64,000 bases of DNA from Amycolatopsis sp. NBC_01488 (GTDB lineage: Bacteria; Actinomycetota; Actinomycetes; Mycobacteriales; Pseudonocardiaceae): the NCBI RefSeq assembly GCF_036227105.1, contig NZ_CP109434.1, positions 9,334,501 through 9,398,500 on the forward strand, read 5' to 3'. Both the position numbers and the translations under genes were made by a program. Under the pieces are notes generated by a model. The model ran no database searches and was not told the origin of the DNA. It was given only the letters and a program-made list of their open reading frames with translations. The first letter of the stretch is position 1. Each line of letters opens with the position of its first letter. This document shows positions 42,362-50,579 of the stretch, piece after piece.

Positions 42362-43272
42362 CCTTCGACCAGCTCATGCAACATGCCAAGGACATCACGG
42401 ACAAGGCTGTAGACCTGAAATGGAAGGAGCTGTCCGGGAAAGGTGCGACAGCGGGGGCGGGAAATCCTGATCGCGAACCGATTAGGAAGTCCTACGCGTT
42501 CATCGGGTCAATGTTCGAGCCGTTCTCCAGGTTACCCGATCCAGCAAGATACGATCCGCTGATCGCTGATTTGAACGCGGCTATGGCACGGCTGAATACG
42601 GGGTCGGTCGACAACACCGACCTCAGCAAAGACGTGACCTTGGCGAACCCGCACCTGGACAAGATGACGACCGATGGGGGTTATCTCCAGGGCTGGACCG
42701 GCGATGCCGCGATGGCGTTCAAGGCCAACTTCATTGACGCGTTCAAAACGATCTCCGGAAACCAGTTCACGGCGCTGTCCACGCTCAAGGGCGTCCTCCA
42801 GGCGCATAGGGAGATGTGGGTCAGAGCACGCGATGACATCGACAAGATCGCGGAAAACACGAAGAACGCGCTCGACAACGCTGGTGGTTGCGGCAAGAAC
42901 CAGTGGAGTTTCGGATTCTCGGTGGTCTCTGCGGTCGTCGCGATCGGCGGAGTGGTTGTTGCGGTCGCGACTGGGGGCGTCGTGGCGATGGCGGCGATCG
43001 GTGCGGCCGCATCCGTCGGTGGTGCGGGCGTGGCCAGTCTAACGGCATCCGGGGATTCGGTCGATACGATCATCAACTCGATGAAGCAGGCGGTCGACGA
43101 GCTCACCAGGCACATTCAGGAGGTCGAGACTCAGCAAATCGCCCAGAAGGTACGAGCACTGACCGATGCGGTGAACGCAAATAAGGACAAGATTGTTGCC
43201 GCCCGCCCGAACCTGGCCGGGATGAACGACCGTGACCTTACCGGTGACAGCGGCATGGGCAGGTCAGACTAG
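42358..43272 (+). CDS. WXG100-like protein with internal membrane segment
   Basis: 304 aa. The N-terminal part has a WxG-type turn (GGYLQGWTGDAAMAFKANFIDAFKTI) inside a long helical pair, then NQWSFGFSVVSAVVAIGGVVVAVATGG and further Gly/Ala-rich hydrophobic sequence (residues 180-225), and a C-terminal helical domain. The layout fits a type VII exported protein able to insert in a membrane. It is translated with the preceding small helical protein (4-base overlap). An effector role is possible but unproven. Confidence 0.6.
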   Translation: MTFDQLMQHAKDITDKAVDLKWKELSGKGATAGAGNPDREPIRKSYAFIGSMFEPFSRLPDPARYDPLIADLNAAMARLNTGSVDNTDLSKDVTLANPHLDKMTTDGGYLQGWTGDAAMAFKANFIDAFKTISGNQFTALSTLKGVLQAHREMWVRARDDIDKIAENTKNALDNAGGCGKNQWSFGFSVVSAVVAIGGVVVAVATGGVVAMAAIGAAASVGGAGVASLTASGDSVDTIINSMKQAVDELTRHIQEVETQQIAQKVRALTDAVNANKDKIVAARPNLAGMNDRDLTGDSGMGRSD

Positions 43273-43287
43273 GGCAGGAGGAAGACC

Positions 43288-43776
43288 ATGGCGGATTTGG
43301 CTGAGAGGCTGGACGGCATTCGGGTGCACGTGCGGGCGCCGGGGACGGAGATCGAAGCGGAGCTTCGCGACCGTACCGGTATCACGTTGTCGTTCGGGGA
43401 AAGCGTCTACGATTTCATCGATGAATCGGCCCTGGAGAGGGCGCTGGCCGGCATAGCGCGACTCCTGTGGGCTGGATGGCAGCGGCAGTACCGGGCGGCG
43501 ATCGACGAGACGAATCTGAACATCGACCTCGATGACTTGCGCGATTCGAATTTTTTCTCTGATCGCGCCGAAGTGGAGGCCATCGGCGAGTCGAACGATG
43601 CGCGGATTGTGATCACTGCGACAGGCATGGAGAGCTTCTCGGTTCACATCAAACCCGGCACCGTTCGCGAGATATCCGAAGATCAGTTCGCTGCGAACGC
43701 CTCTGAAGCGGCCACTAAGTTGATCCAGGATTTCCAAGTCAAGGTGGATGAGCTGAAGAAGCGGTACTACGAATGA
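43288..43776 (+). CDS. Unknown protein of the type VII-like cluster
   Basis: 162 aa. The N-terminal third is a beta-rich segment (GIRVHVRAPGTEIEAELRDRTGITLSFGESVYDFIDESALERALAGIARLLWAGWQRQYRAA), the end is helical (AATKLIQDFQVKVDELKKRYYE). I do not recognise a family. It starts 15 bp after the membrane-segment protein and its stop overlaps the start of the next gene (ATGA), so it is part of the same transcription unit. Confidence 0.65.
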   Translation: MADLAERLDGIRVHVRAPGTEIEAELRDRTGITLSFGESVYDFIDESALERALAGIARLLWAGWQRQYRAAIDETNLNIDLDDLRDSNFFSDRAEVEAIGESNDARIVITATGMESFSVHIKPGTVREISEDQFAANASEAATKLIQDFQVKVDELKKRYYE

Positions 43777-44621
43777 CGAAACGTAAACCGCTTCTGCTGA
43801 CAATCGTAGTGCTGGTGGTCGCTGCCGCCGGAGTCACGGCGGTCGTGCTGTCGACCAGAGATGACGAGTCGGCGTCGAAACCGTGCGATATCCCGAACTC
43901 GGTTCAGGAGCAGCCGACGTCGGCGAAAACCGCCCCGGGCGGCGGCGGGATCGAAGTCGCGGAAAAAGGGGTCTCATCGTCAGCGTTGGCGAGCATGGGA
44001 GCTGTACTGCACAACACCAGCGACCATGTCGCCTACCGGACCAGGTTGACCCTCAAGGTGGTCGTCTCCGTCAACGGCCTGCCGCCGGGCCCCATCCAGG
44101 GCCCATCGATGACCATGGAGATCCCCGTGATGCTGCCGGGCCAACGTGTAGGTGTTGGCCGGCCACTCATTCGCGTCAGCGCGACGAACAAAGTGGTCTC
44201 GGCCGATGTCGACCTGCAAACGACTACATGGCTGTCCAACGGTGCCCTCGGCGGATTCACCCCGACGACGGACACCTACGAGTCCACCAGCCGGGTCAGC
44301 TCGTCTCCGCCATCTGACGCTGTCCGGTACACGGAACGGTCGGCCAATTGTCGAGCGCTGTCCAGTCGCCGCACCGCAGTGGTGTTCCGCGACGCGAACG
44401 GCAAGATCGTGGGCGGTGACCTCCTCCCGCCCGACGGCAAGGGCAATCCGGCTGGCAGCCCACAACAGTCCCCATCAAGTCCATCATGCTCACCAGGCGA
44501 ACGAAGCACGTGGATCGTGCCGTTGCAGAACGTCCCGCAGAACGCGGACGACAAACGCACCGAGCTGTACTCCTACTGCGATCTCAACGCCCCGCCGTCG
44601 GACGTGAACAATGCGTTCTGA
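43773..44621 (+). CDS. Membrane-anchored extracytoplasmic protein
   Basis: 282 aa. One N-terminal membrane helix (KPLLLTIVVLVVAAAGVTAVVLS) and a long extracytoplasmic domain with an immunoglobulin-like beta pattern (VLHNTSDHVAYRTRLTLKVVVSVNG) and two or three Cys pairs. Possibly a partner or immunity protein for the exported proteins encoded upstream; this is an inference from operon position. The ATG overlaps the previous stop. Confidence 0.65.
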   Translation: MTKRKPLLLTIVVLVVAAAGVTAVVLSTRDDESASKPCDIPNSVQEQPTSAKTAPGGGGIEVAEKGVSSSALASMGAVLHNTSDHVAYRTRLTLKVVVSVNGLPPGPIQGPSMTMEIPVMLPGQRVGVGRPLIRVSATNKVVSADVDLQTTTWLSNGALGGFTPTTDTYESTSRVSSSPPSDAVRYTERSANCRALSSRRTAVVFRDANGKIVGGDLLPPDGKGNPAGSPQQSPSSPSCSPGERSTWIVPLQNVPQNADDKRTELYSYCDLNAPPSDVNNAF

Positions 44622-44799
44622 CCAAGGTGTCAACCAACAGAGCCAGTTCCGGCAGGCGCGCGGTTACACGCCTGCCGGAATGGCCCCGGCTATTCCGCCT
44701 GGGCTGTCGCAGCGAGGAGCGACGGCGGAACGCCGGAGCGTACCTCCCAGTTATGCCGGACGTGCAATCAGTGACTGGGAGAAACCTGTCATTCGTTGA
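44611..44799 (+). CDS. Small Pro-rich ORF, uncertain
   Basis: 62 codons, starting 11 bases inside the end of the preceding gene. The product is Arg/Pro-rich and disordered (RGYTPAGMAPAIPPGLSQRG) with a C-terminal YAGRAISDWEKPVIR. Position favours a real, coupled gene; the weak ribosome site and lack of family argue against. It overlaps the next, convergent gene by 11 bp. Confidence 0.4.
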   Translation: MRSDQGVNQQSQFRQARGYTPAGMAPAIPPGLSQRGATAERRSVPPSYAGRAISDWEKPVIR

Positions 44800-45193
44800 C
44801 CGGCGCTTTCTTGGCGGGGCGGATCAGTCGAACGCCAGCCTGAATCCATTTCTGAGGCACACGAGCATCTATGACTCCCGTGTAGCACCGCTTGGGGGGT
44901 GCGTTGGGACCTTCCTGTGGCGGAAGTTTGAGAAGTTCTTCAATAGGCTGCCGCGCGTTGCCGCAGAAAAACCACATAACCGCGTCCGGCGACAACGGAC
45001 TGTACTCGTCGCCCTCAATTAGTGGTGCACGGTAGGTGATGGATACCTTGTCGCTGTGCAGCAACACGACATCAGCATAGGTGTCCGAGCGGCGCACATA
45101 TGCCAGACCAACGGGGTTGTCTTCGTTTCCGAAAGCCCAATGCTCCCACTCCGCTGATGCGAGTGAAGCCAGTATTGAATCTAAGTCACCCAT
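44789..45193 (-). CDS. Protein of unknown function
   Basis: 134 aa, ATG start at 45193. The sequence is mixed alpha-beta (EWEHWAFGNEDNPVGLAYVRRSDTYADVVLLHSDKVSITYRAP) with a basic Pro-rich end. I do not recognise a family. It converges on the type VII-like cluster, so it is likely transcribed independently. It has the lower GC and mixed codon use seen across the accessory region. Confidence 0.6.
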   Translation of the reverse strand: MGDLDSILASLASAEWEHWAFGNEDNPVGLAYVRRSDTYADVVLLHSDKVSITYRAPLIEGDEYSPLSPDAVMWFFCGNARQPIEELLKLPPQEGPNAPPKRCYTGVIDARVPQKWIQAGVRLIRPAKKAPVNE

Positions 45194-45257
45194 GATCGCA
45201 ATCCGGTTCCGGATCGTTGTCTATAGTTGATTTCGTCGCAGCCAAGCACAGGCGCCG

Positions 45258-45677
45258 TTATGCTCGTTCATCGGATGCCTCGGCCGTAACCTCGTCGGCG
45301 TTGACCCAAACGAGTCGGGCGTGGATGCGGGTACCGAAGCTGAAGAGGCTGAGGGCGCTGTCAGCTGCTGCAATGCTCATCCGCCGGGCGCGTTCGACTG
45401 ACACGACTTCCGCATGATCGGCGAACGCGATGCCCCAGGCGGCGATCCGGGCATCGACGCGCACGCCGTATTCCTGCACCACAGCGAAGAGTCGCGGTGC
45501 CTCGTGCGCGACCATTTCTTTAAGTATCTCGGCGAACTCGGGTTCATCGCATACCGGCGACAAGCCCGCCGGGTCGGCCACGACGTCGTCCGCGCAATAG
45601 CAACGCGTGCCAAGGTCGCGGTCATCGACTGATGGCGGCCAATCAGCCTGCATCGGAGCCGTTGTCGCAGCTGTCAT
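45258..45677 (-). CDS. Protein of unknown function
   Basis: 139 aa when started at the ATG at 45677, which overlaps the stop of the upstream gene (ATGA). An N-terminal Cys pair (GTRCYCADDVVADPAGLSPVC) could bind metal; the remainder is helical and strand-rich (AVVQEYGVRVDARIAAWGIAFADHAEVVSVERARRMSI). Likely made together with the protein encoded just upstream on the minus strand. No family recognised. Confidence 0.6.
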   Translation of the reverse strand: MTAATTAPMQADWPPSVDDRDLGTRCYCADDVVADPAGLSPVCDEPEFAEILKEMVAHEAPRLFAVVQEYGVRVDARIAAWGIAFADHAEVVSVERARRMSIAAADSALSLFSFGTRIHARLVWVNADEVTAEASDERA

Positions 45678-46015
45678 CGGGGTTCTCCATCCCAGCAAGC
45701 CTCGACGGGCGCGTGTGGCTGACGTGTCTCGGGATCGGCCAACGCGAACACGGCGTCACGGAGGACTGCGCGCAGGCGACCAGCTTGCAATGGCTTCAGG
45801 ACGGCGACTTCTCCCGGCGGAAAGATAAGTGCCAGTCGGCCGTCACTGGTCGACACGACCAGGATTTGCCGCCGTCTACCTCCGGAGTCTCGGCACACCG
45901 TCGCCCATTGACCAGGCTTGCGTCTCGTTCGCCACATGACCGCTTCCTTGATGGTGCCCGGCAGGGCTAGGTAGGCCTGACGACACGGTTCGCAGGACTG
46001 TCGAGCCGTCTCCAC
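45674..46015 (-). CDS. Small protein of unknown function
   Basis: 113 aa from ATG 46015; a shorter form from ATG 45937 (MWRTRRKPGQWATVC) is equally possible. The core WATVCRDSGGRRRQILVVSTSDGRLALIFPPGEVAVLKPLQAGRLRAVLRDAVFAL is a compact strand-rich unit that recurs beside Scr1-type regulators in actinobacteria, as I recall; I cannot verify this here. It is coupled to the downstream gene by an ATGA overlap and divergent from the regulator at 46169. Confidence 0.6.
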   Translation of the reverse strand: METARQSCEPCRQAYLALPGTIKEAVMWRTRRKPGQWATVCRDSGGRRRQILVVSTSDGRLALIFPPGEVAVLKPLQAGRLRAVLRDAVFALADPETRQPHAPVEACWDGEPR

Positions 46016-46078
46016 TTGCCGTGCCGCCAGGGGCTACCGTGGTAGTCGGACTAGAACTACTTAGCAGCCACGCATGAA

Positions 46079-46092
46079 TGTAGTGCACTACA
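46079..46092. promoter_or_regulatory. Palindrome in the divergent promoter of the Scr1-type regulator
   Basis: TGTAGTGCACTACA is a perfect 14-bp palindrome, followed after 3 bp by the related half-element GTAGCGCGCTAG. It lies 77 bp before the regulator's ATG at 46169 and 64 bp from the divergent gene. It is the best candidate operator in this gap. Confidence 0.55.
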
Positions 46093-46168
46093 ACGTAGCG
46101 CGCTAGCCTTCGGTGTGGTCTTTTCGGGTGATGCACGAGCCGACGGGCTCTGCCGGGAGGTGACGCCG

Positions 46169-47044
46169 ATGGTCGAGTCGAGCCGTAGCGCGCTCAAGCG
46201 CTGGATCGGCACCGAACTCAAGCGGCTGCGTCAACGAGCCGGGTACGAACGCGCCGACGTCGCCGAGCGGCTTGGCAAGACCGGCGCATGGCCCGGACAC
46301 GTCGAGGTCGGCCGCAATCTGCCCAGTGCCGCTGACCTGGAAGTCCTGCTCACCTGGTACGGCCATGTCGAGAGGCTCACGTTCTTCCGGACGCTGCTCA
46401 CCAGGGCAAAGAAGGGGCGCGACTGGTGGATCGGGTTCTCCGACGTCACGCCGGAGTGGTTCAACGTGTACCTGGGTCTGGAATCCATCGCGCGGCAGCT
46501 CAGCGGCTACGACGCGATGGTGGTGCACGGACTGTTCCAGCTGCCCGAATACGCGGAAGCCGTTATCCGCGACGTCAACCCCACGCTTCCTGACGCCGAG
46601 GTGAACCGCCGGGTCGAGCTGCGCATGGCCCGCCACGAGGTGCTCACCCACCGCACCGACATGGACCCCCTCCGCGTGTGGCGCGTCATCGACGAGGCCG
46701 CACTGCGCCGCGTCGTTGGCAACCCGGCCATCGCGCGCCGGCAGCTGGAGCAGCTCGTCAAGCTTGCTGAGATGCCGAATATCACGCTGCAGGTCCTGCC
46801 CGCCTCTGCCGGCAGCCACCCCGGCATCGAAGGAACCTTCACGATCATGGACTACCCGGCCGAATTCGAGGACGACCCCGGCACGGTCTGGATCGAATCC
46901 CGCATCCGCGGCACCTTCATCGAGGAACCCGCCGAGATCTCGATCTATCGCGACGATCTGACCCGCTTGCAGGCGCATAAGGCGCTCAAGCCGGAACAGA
47001 GCATCGCCCTGATCGAGCAGGTGACGAAGGAGATCACTCGGTGA
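46169..47044 (+). CDS. Scr1-type XRE regulator (DUF5753)
   Basis: 291 aa from the ATG at 46169. N-terminal Cro/CI HTH: LKRLRQRAGYERADVAERLGKTGAWPGHVEVGRNLPSAADLEVLLTWYG. The DUF5753 domain follows, recognised by YLGLESIARQLSGYDAMVVHGLFQLPEYAEAVIRDV, VELRMARHEVLTH, and MPNITLQVLPASAGSHPGIEGTFTIMDYP. These proteins are nearly always followed by a DUF397 partner in actinobacteria, as here. The pair sits just upstream of the DISARM operon and could control it. Confidence 0.92.
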   Translation: MVESSRSALKRWIGTELKRLRQRAGYERADVAERLGKTGAWPGHVEVGRNLPSAADLEVLLTWYGHVERLTFFRTLLTRAKKGRDWWIGFSDVTPEWFNVYLGLESIARQLSGYDAMVVHGLFQLPEYAEAVIRDVNPTLPDAEVNRRVELRMARHEVLTHRTDMDPLRVWRVIDEAALRRVVGNPAIARRQLEQLVKLAEMPNITLQVLPASAGSHPGIEGTFTIMDYPAEFEDDPGTVWIESRIRGTFIEEPAEISIYRDDLTRLQAHKALKPEQSIALIEQVTKEITR

Positions 47045-47274
47045 ACCACTCCGAAGCCCAGGCCGCCCTGCACGACGCGGACGGCTGGTACAAGGCCAGT
47101 GCCAGCGGCGGACAGGGCGAATGCGTCGAAGTGAACATCATGGTGCCCGGATGGGTAGGGGTCCGCGACTCCAAGCTGGGACCCAACTCGCCTATCCTGG
47201 CCTTCACCCACAGCCAGTGGCGCATGATGATCACCGCAACGCGTGCCAGCGAAGTCGACGCCGAAGACGCCTGA
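47041..47274 (+). CDS. DUF397-family protein
   Basis: 77 aa, slightly longer than usual for DUF397. The pattern GWYKASASGGQGECVEV, GVRDSKLGPNSPILAFTHSQWRMMI is diagnostic. It overlaps the Scr1-type regulator by 4 bases (GTGA). DUF397/XRE-DUF5753 pairs behave like regulator-modulator or toxin-antitoxin-like units. It ends 110 bp before drmD. Confidence 0.92.
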   Translation: MNHSEAQAALHDADGWYKASASGGQGECVEVNIMVPGWVGVRDSKLGPNSPILAFTHSQWRMMITATRASEVDAEDA

Positions 47275-47384
47275 CGGGAGCCAGATACAACCGGAACGTG
47301 CCGTTCAGCGAGTGTTGTGTGTTTGAGAGGCATTCGCGATGTATGAGGCGGCTTCCTCCGCGCGCTGCTGATACGTTTTGACTT

Positions 47385-50300
47385 GTGCCTGGGATCGATA
47401 TCACCACACTCGCTGCCGAGCGTTCGACGCGCAGTACATCGGCGATGCCGCCCCTGCCTGAGCCTGGGCAGGTTGTCGAGGTGCGGGGCTCGATGTGGGC
47501 CGTCGCCGATGTTCGCGCCCAGGGCCTGCCACGCAGCCCGGCTGACGAGGCGACAGCGCAGCTTTCCCACGTGGTTGTCCTCCAGTCGCTGGACGAGGAA
47601 CGCCTCGGTGAGCAGCTCTCAGTGGTGTGGGAGCTGGAAGTCGGCCACACGGTCACGCCGGCGCAGGGGTTGCCAGATATCGTCTATGCTGATGTCTTCG
47701 ACGAACCGGCGACGCTCGCTGGCTTCATCGACGCGATGCGCTGGGGTGCGGTCACGAGCGCCGACCCGAACCGCTACCAAGCACCGTTTTGGTCCGGTGT
47801 GAACGTCGAGGCATATCAACTCGAACCGCTCCGTCGCGCCCTCGGGGCGCCCCGAGCAAACCTCCTCCTTGCGGACGACGTCGGTCTCGGCAAGACGATC
47901 GAGGCGGGCCTGGTAATTCAAGAGTTGTTCTTGCGGCACCGCGCGCGCACTGCGGTGATCGTATGCCCACCAAGCCTCGCGCTGAAGTGGCAGGACGAAA
48001 TGCGCGAGAAGTTCGGGTTGGAGTTCACGGTCGTCAATTCCGAGTTGATGGCGCAGGTTCGTCGCACCCACGGCCTGCACGCCAACCCCTTCCAGCTCTT
48101 TCCGCGCGTGATCGTCAGCATGGCGTGGCTGCCCCAGATCCGCGCCCAACGCCTGCTTCGTGACGTATACGCTCAGGCCACCAACCCCAAGACCGGTAAG
48201 CGGTACGCATTCGATGTCCTCGTGGTCGACGAGGCCCATCACGTCGCACCTTCCAGCCCATCGGTCATCGCCGGCGGCCGCGGCTACGCGGTGGACACGC
48301 AGCGCACAGTCGCGGTCCGCCAGATCGCAGAGAAGTGCGAGCACCGACTGTTCCTGAGCGCGACACCGCACAACGGTCATCCTGAGTCATTCACTGCACT
48401 GATGGCGATGATCGAGCCACGCCGATTCGCACGCGGCGCGAACCTGGACTCCGCTGCGTTGAAGGACGTAACGGTTCGTCGGCTCAAGACAGACCTGACC
48501 GGTAAGGGCTTCAGACAGCGCAAGGTCAACGCTCTCGACGTCACACCGACTGATTCCGAGCAGCAGATGTTCTCCCTGCTCGACGAGATCGTCATAAAAA
48601 GCGCGAAACAGAACGGTACCAAGCCCAGCGGTGACATTGTGACCATGTTGTTGAAGAAGCGCTTCCTGTCCAGCCCATTCGCATTCGGGATGACGCTGAG
48701 CCACTATCTGTCGTCCAAGGTCGGCCGTGGGCTACCAAGCGATGAATACGACGATATCTTCGGTGAGGGCCAGGCGGACGAGGAAGAAGGTCTATGGGAG
48801 CAGGACGAGTCTGAGAAGCTCCGGGAGTCGAAGGGCTCCGACCCGCTGATCGCCGCCGAGCCAGGTCAGCTCGAGGCCCTCATGGAGTGGGGGCTTGGTT
48901 ATGAGAGCCGTGCCGACTCCCGGCTCGACCGACTGATCGGTTTCCTCGAAGCCGTTTGCCGTCCCGATGGCAAGACTTGGTCCAACGAGCGCGTCGTGGT
49001 GTTCACAGAATACGCCCACACAGTTGACTGGCTCACCCGTGTCCTGAACCAGCGTGGCTACACAGAAGATCGACTCGCGGTCATCCAGGGTTCGACACCG
49101 ACCGACGAGCGCGAGTATGTCCGCTCGCAGTTCACCGCCGACCCCATGAAGGAGCCGGTGCGGGTCCTGCTCGCCACCGATGCCGCAGGTGAGGGCATTG
49201 ACCTGCAGACTTACTGCCACCGCCTTGTGAACTTCGACATCCCGTTCAACCCCTCCCGGCTGGAACAACGCATTGGCCGAATCGACCGCTACGGGCAGAC
49301 TGAGGAACCCCAGGTCTTCCACTTCGTCCCCGTCGTCGACTCGTCCACCTATGCCGCCGACCTGAGCTTCATGGAGCGCATCGCCCGCAAGATTGCTCAG
49401 GTCGAATACGATCTCGGGTCGGCCAATCAAGTCGTCGGCGAACAGATCCAGGGCCACTTCGGCAAGCGGCGGGCTCAGGCCAAGGCGAGGTCGAAGGGAC
49501 TCGACACCAACGAGGTCATCAACTCCGCCCTGGCTGGCGGCATGGAGCTGAACGCTCGCTTGACGCAGCTGGAGCAGCGCTATCGCGTGTCGCGCACCGA
49601 GATGCACCTCGACCCGGCCAACCTTCGTCGAGTCGTCGATACAGCACTGCGCATCAACCACCAGTCACCCCTCGTGCCGAACCATGACTTCGCAGAGGAC
49701 ACGGACGCCGAGGTCTTCACCGTCCCGGCCCTTACGGCTGGCTGGCACGACACCTTGCGTGGGCTCGATACCCGTCTCAACCCCGGTGTTCTTCGTCCCA
49801 TCACCTTCGACCCCGAAGCCTCAGAAGGGCGTGCCGATCTCGTCTACGTCCACCTGGGTCACCCGATCGTGCAGAAGGCTCAGAGACTCCTCCGCCGCTC
49901 GCTCTGGAGCGTCGACTCACCGCTCAGTCGTGTCACCGCTGTTGTGGTCGACGATCTTGACGAGTCCTTCGTCGCGGCGGTCACCCGCATGGTCTTGGTC
50001 GGCCGTGGTGGCGTCCGCCTTCACGAGGAAGTCTTTCTCGCCGGTGTCCGGCTGAGGGGACGCCGGGCGATGGCTGAGGAGAAGGCAGAGGCGGCGCTCG
50101 ACAAGGCACTCGACCGCGAGTATCTGTCGTTGGCAGATGAGCGGGTTCGCGATCAGCTCTGCGACCTGTGGAACGTTCCCGACGCTCCGCTTCGCCTCCG
50201 GCTCGAAGAGTCGATGCAGGCCCGCGCAGGAAGGCGGCACGAGCTGGTGATAGAGCAACTCGCCAAGCGTCAGGCCGCTGACGTACAACGTGCCAAGGAG

Positions 50301-50579
50301 ATCTTCGCGGCTTTTCGCACCAACTTGCGAGACTCCCTCGCCCGTCTGAAAGCCGAGGAGGACGAGGCGCAAGGGCAGTTGTTCAGCGATCCCGACCAGC
50401 AGCGGCAATGGAGGCGTGACATCGACGCCATGAACCGGCGTCTCGATGAGCTCGACGACGAAGAGGAGCGCGAGATCGCCGCCATCACCGACCGCTACGT
50501 CGATGTCAAGCCACACACCACCGCCGCAGCGGTCGTGTTCGCGTTGACGCGAGGTAATGCAGAAGGTTGGGTCGAGTGA
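47385..50579 (+). CDS. drmD: DISARM SNF2-like helicase DrmD
   Basis: 1,064 aa SNF2/helicase superfamily 2 protein, the first gene of class 1 DISARM operons. Walker A LLLADDVGLGKTIEA (about residue 160-175), DEAH box LVVDEAHHVAPSS (about 280), SATPHNGH, and in the second RecA-like domain FTEYAHTVDWLTRVLNQRGY, LLATDAAGEGIDLQTYCHRLVNFDIPFNPSRLEQRIGRIDRYGQ (motifs V-VI). A long C-terminal region with a coiled coil (VIEQLAKRQAADVQRAKEIF) follows. Start is GTG 47385; an ATG at 47445 is possible. It overlaps the next gene (TGATG). Together with the following genes it identifies DISARM. Confidence 0.92.
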   Translation: MPGIDITTLAAERSTRSTSAMPPLPEPGQVVEVRGSMWAVADVRAQGLPRSPADEATAQLSHVVVLQSLDEERLGEQLSVVWELEVGHTVTPAQGLPDIVYADVFDEPATLAGFIDAMRWGAVTSADPNRYQAPFWSGVNVEAYQLEPLRRALGAPRANLLLADDVGLGKTIEAGLVIQELFLRHRARTAVIVCPPSLALKWQDEMREKFGLEFTVVNSELMAQVRRTHGLHANPFQLFPRVIVSMAWLPQIRAQRLLRDVYAQATNPKTGKRYAFDVLVVDEAHHVAPSSPSVIAGGRGYAVDTQRTVAVRQIAEKCEHRLFLSATPHNGHPESFTALMAMIEPRRFARGANLDSAALKDVTVRRLKTDLTGKGFRQRKVNALDVTPTDSEQQMFSLLDEIVIKSAKQNGTKPSGDIVTMLLKKRFLSSPFAFGMTLSHYLSSKVGRGLPSDEYDDIFGEGQADEEEGLWEQDESEKLRESKGSDPLIAAEPGQLEALMEWGLGYESRADSRLDRLIGFLEAVCRPDGKTWSNERVVVFTEYAHTVDWLTRVLNQRGYTEDRLAVIQGSTPTDEREYVRSQFTADPMKEPVRVLLATDAAGEGIDLQTYCHRLVNFDIPFNPSRLEQRIGRIDRYGQTEEPQVFHFVPVVDSSTYAADLSFMERIARKIAQVEYDLGSANQVVGEQIQGHFGKRRAQAKARSKGLDTNEVINSALAGGMELNARLTQLEQRYRVSRTEMHLDPANLRRVVDTALRINHQSPLVPNHDFAEDTDAEVFTVPALTAGWHDTLRGLDTRLNPGVLRPITFDPEASEGRADLVYVHLGHPIVQKAQRLLRRSLWSVDSPLSRVTAVVVDDLDESFVAAVTRMVLVGRGGVRLHEEVFLAGVRLRGRRAMAEEKAEAALDKALDREYLSLADERVRDQLCDLWNVPDAPLRLRLEESMQARAGRRHELVIEQLAKRQAADVQRAKEIFAAFRTNLRDSLARLKAEEDEAQGQLFSDPDQQRQWRRDIDAMNRRLDELDDEEEREIAAITDRYVDVKPHTTAAAVVFALTRGNAEGWVE

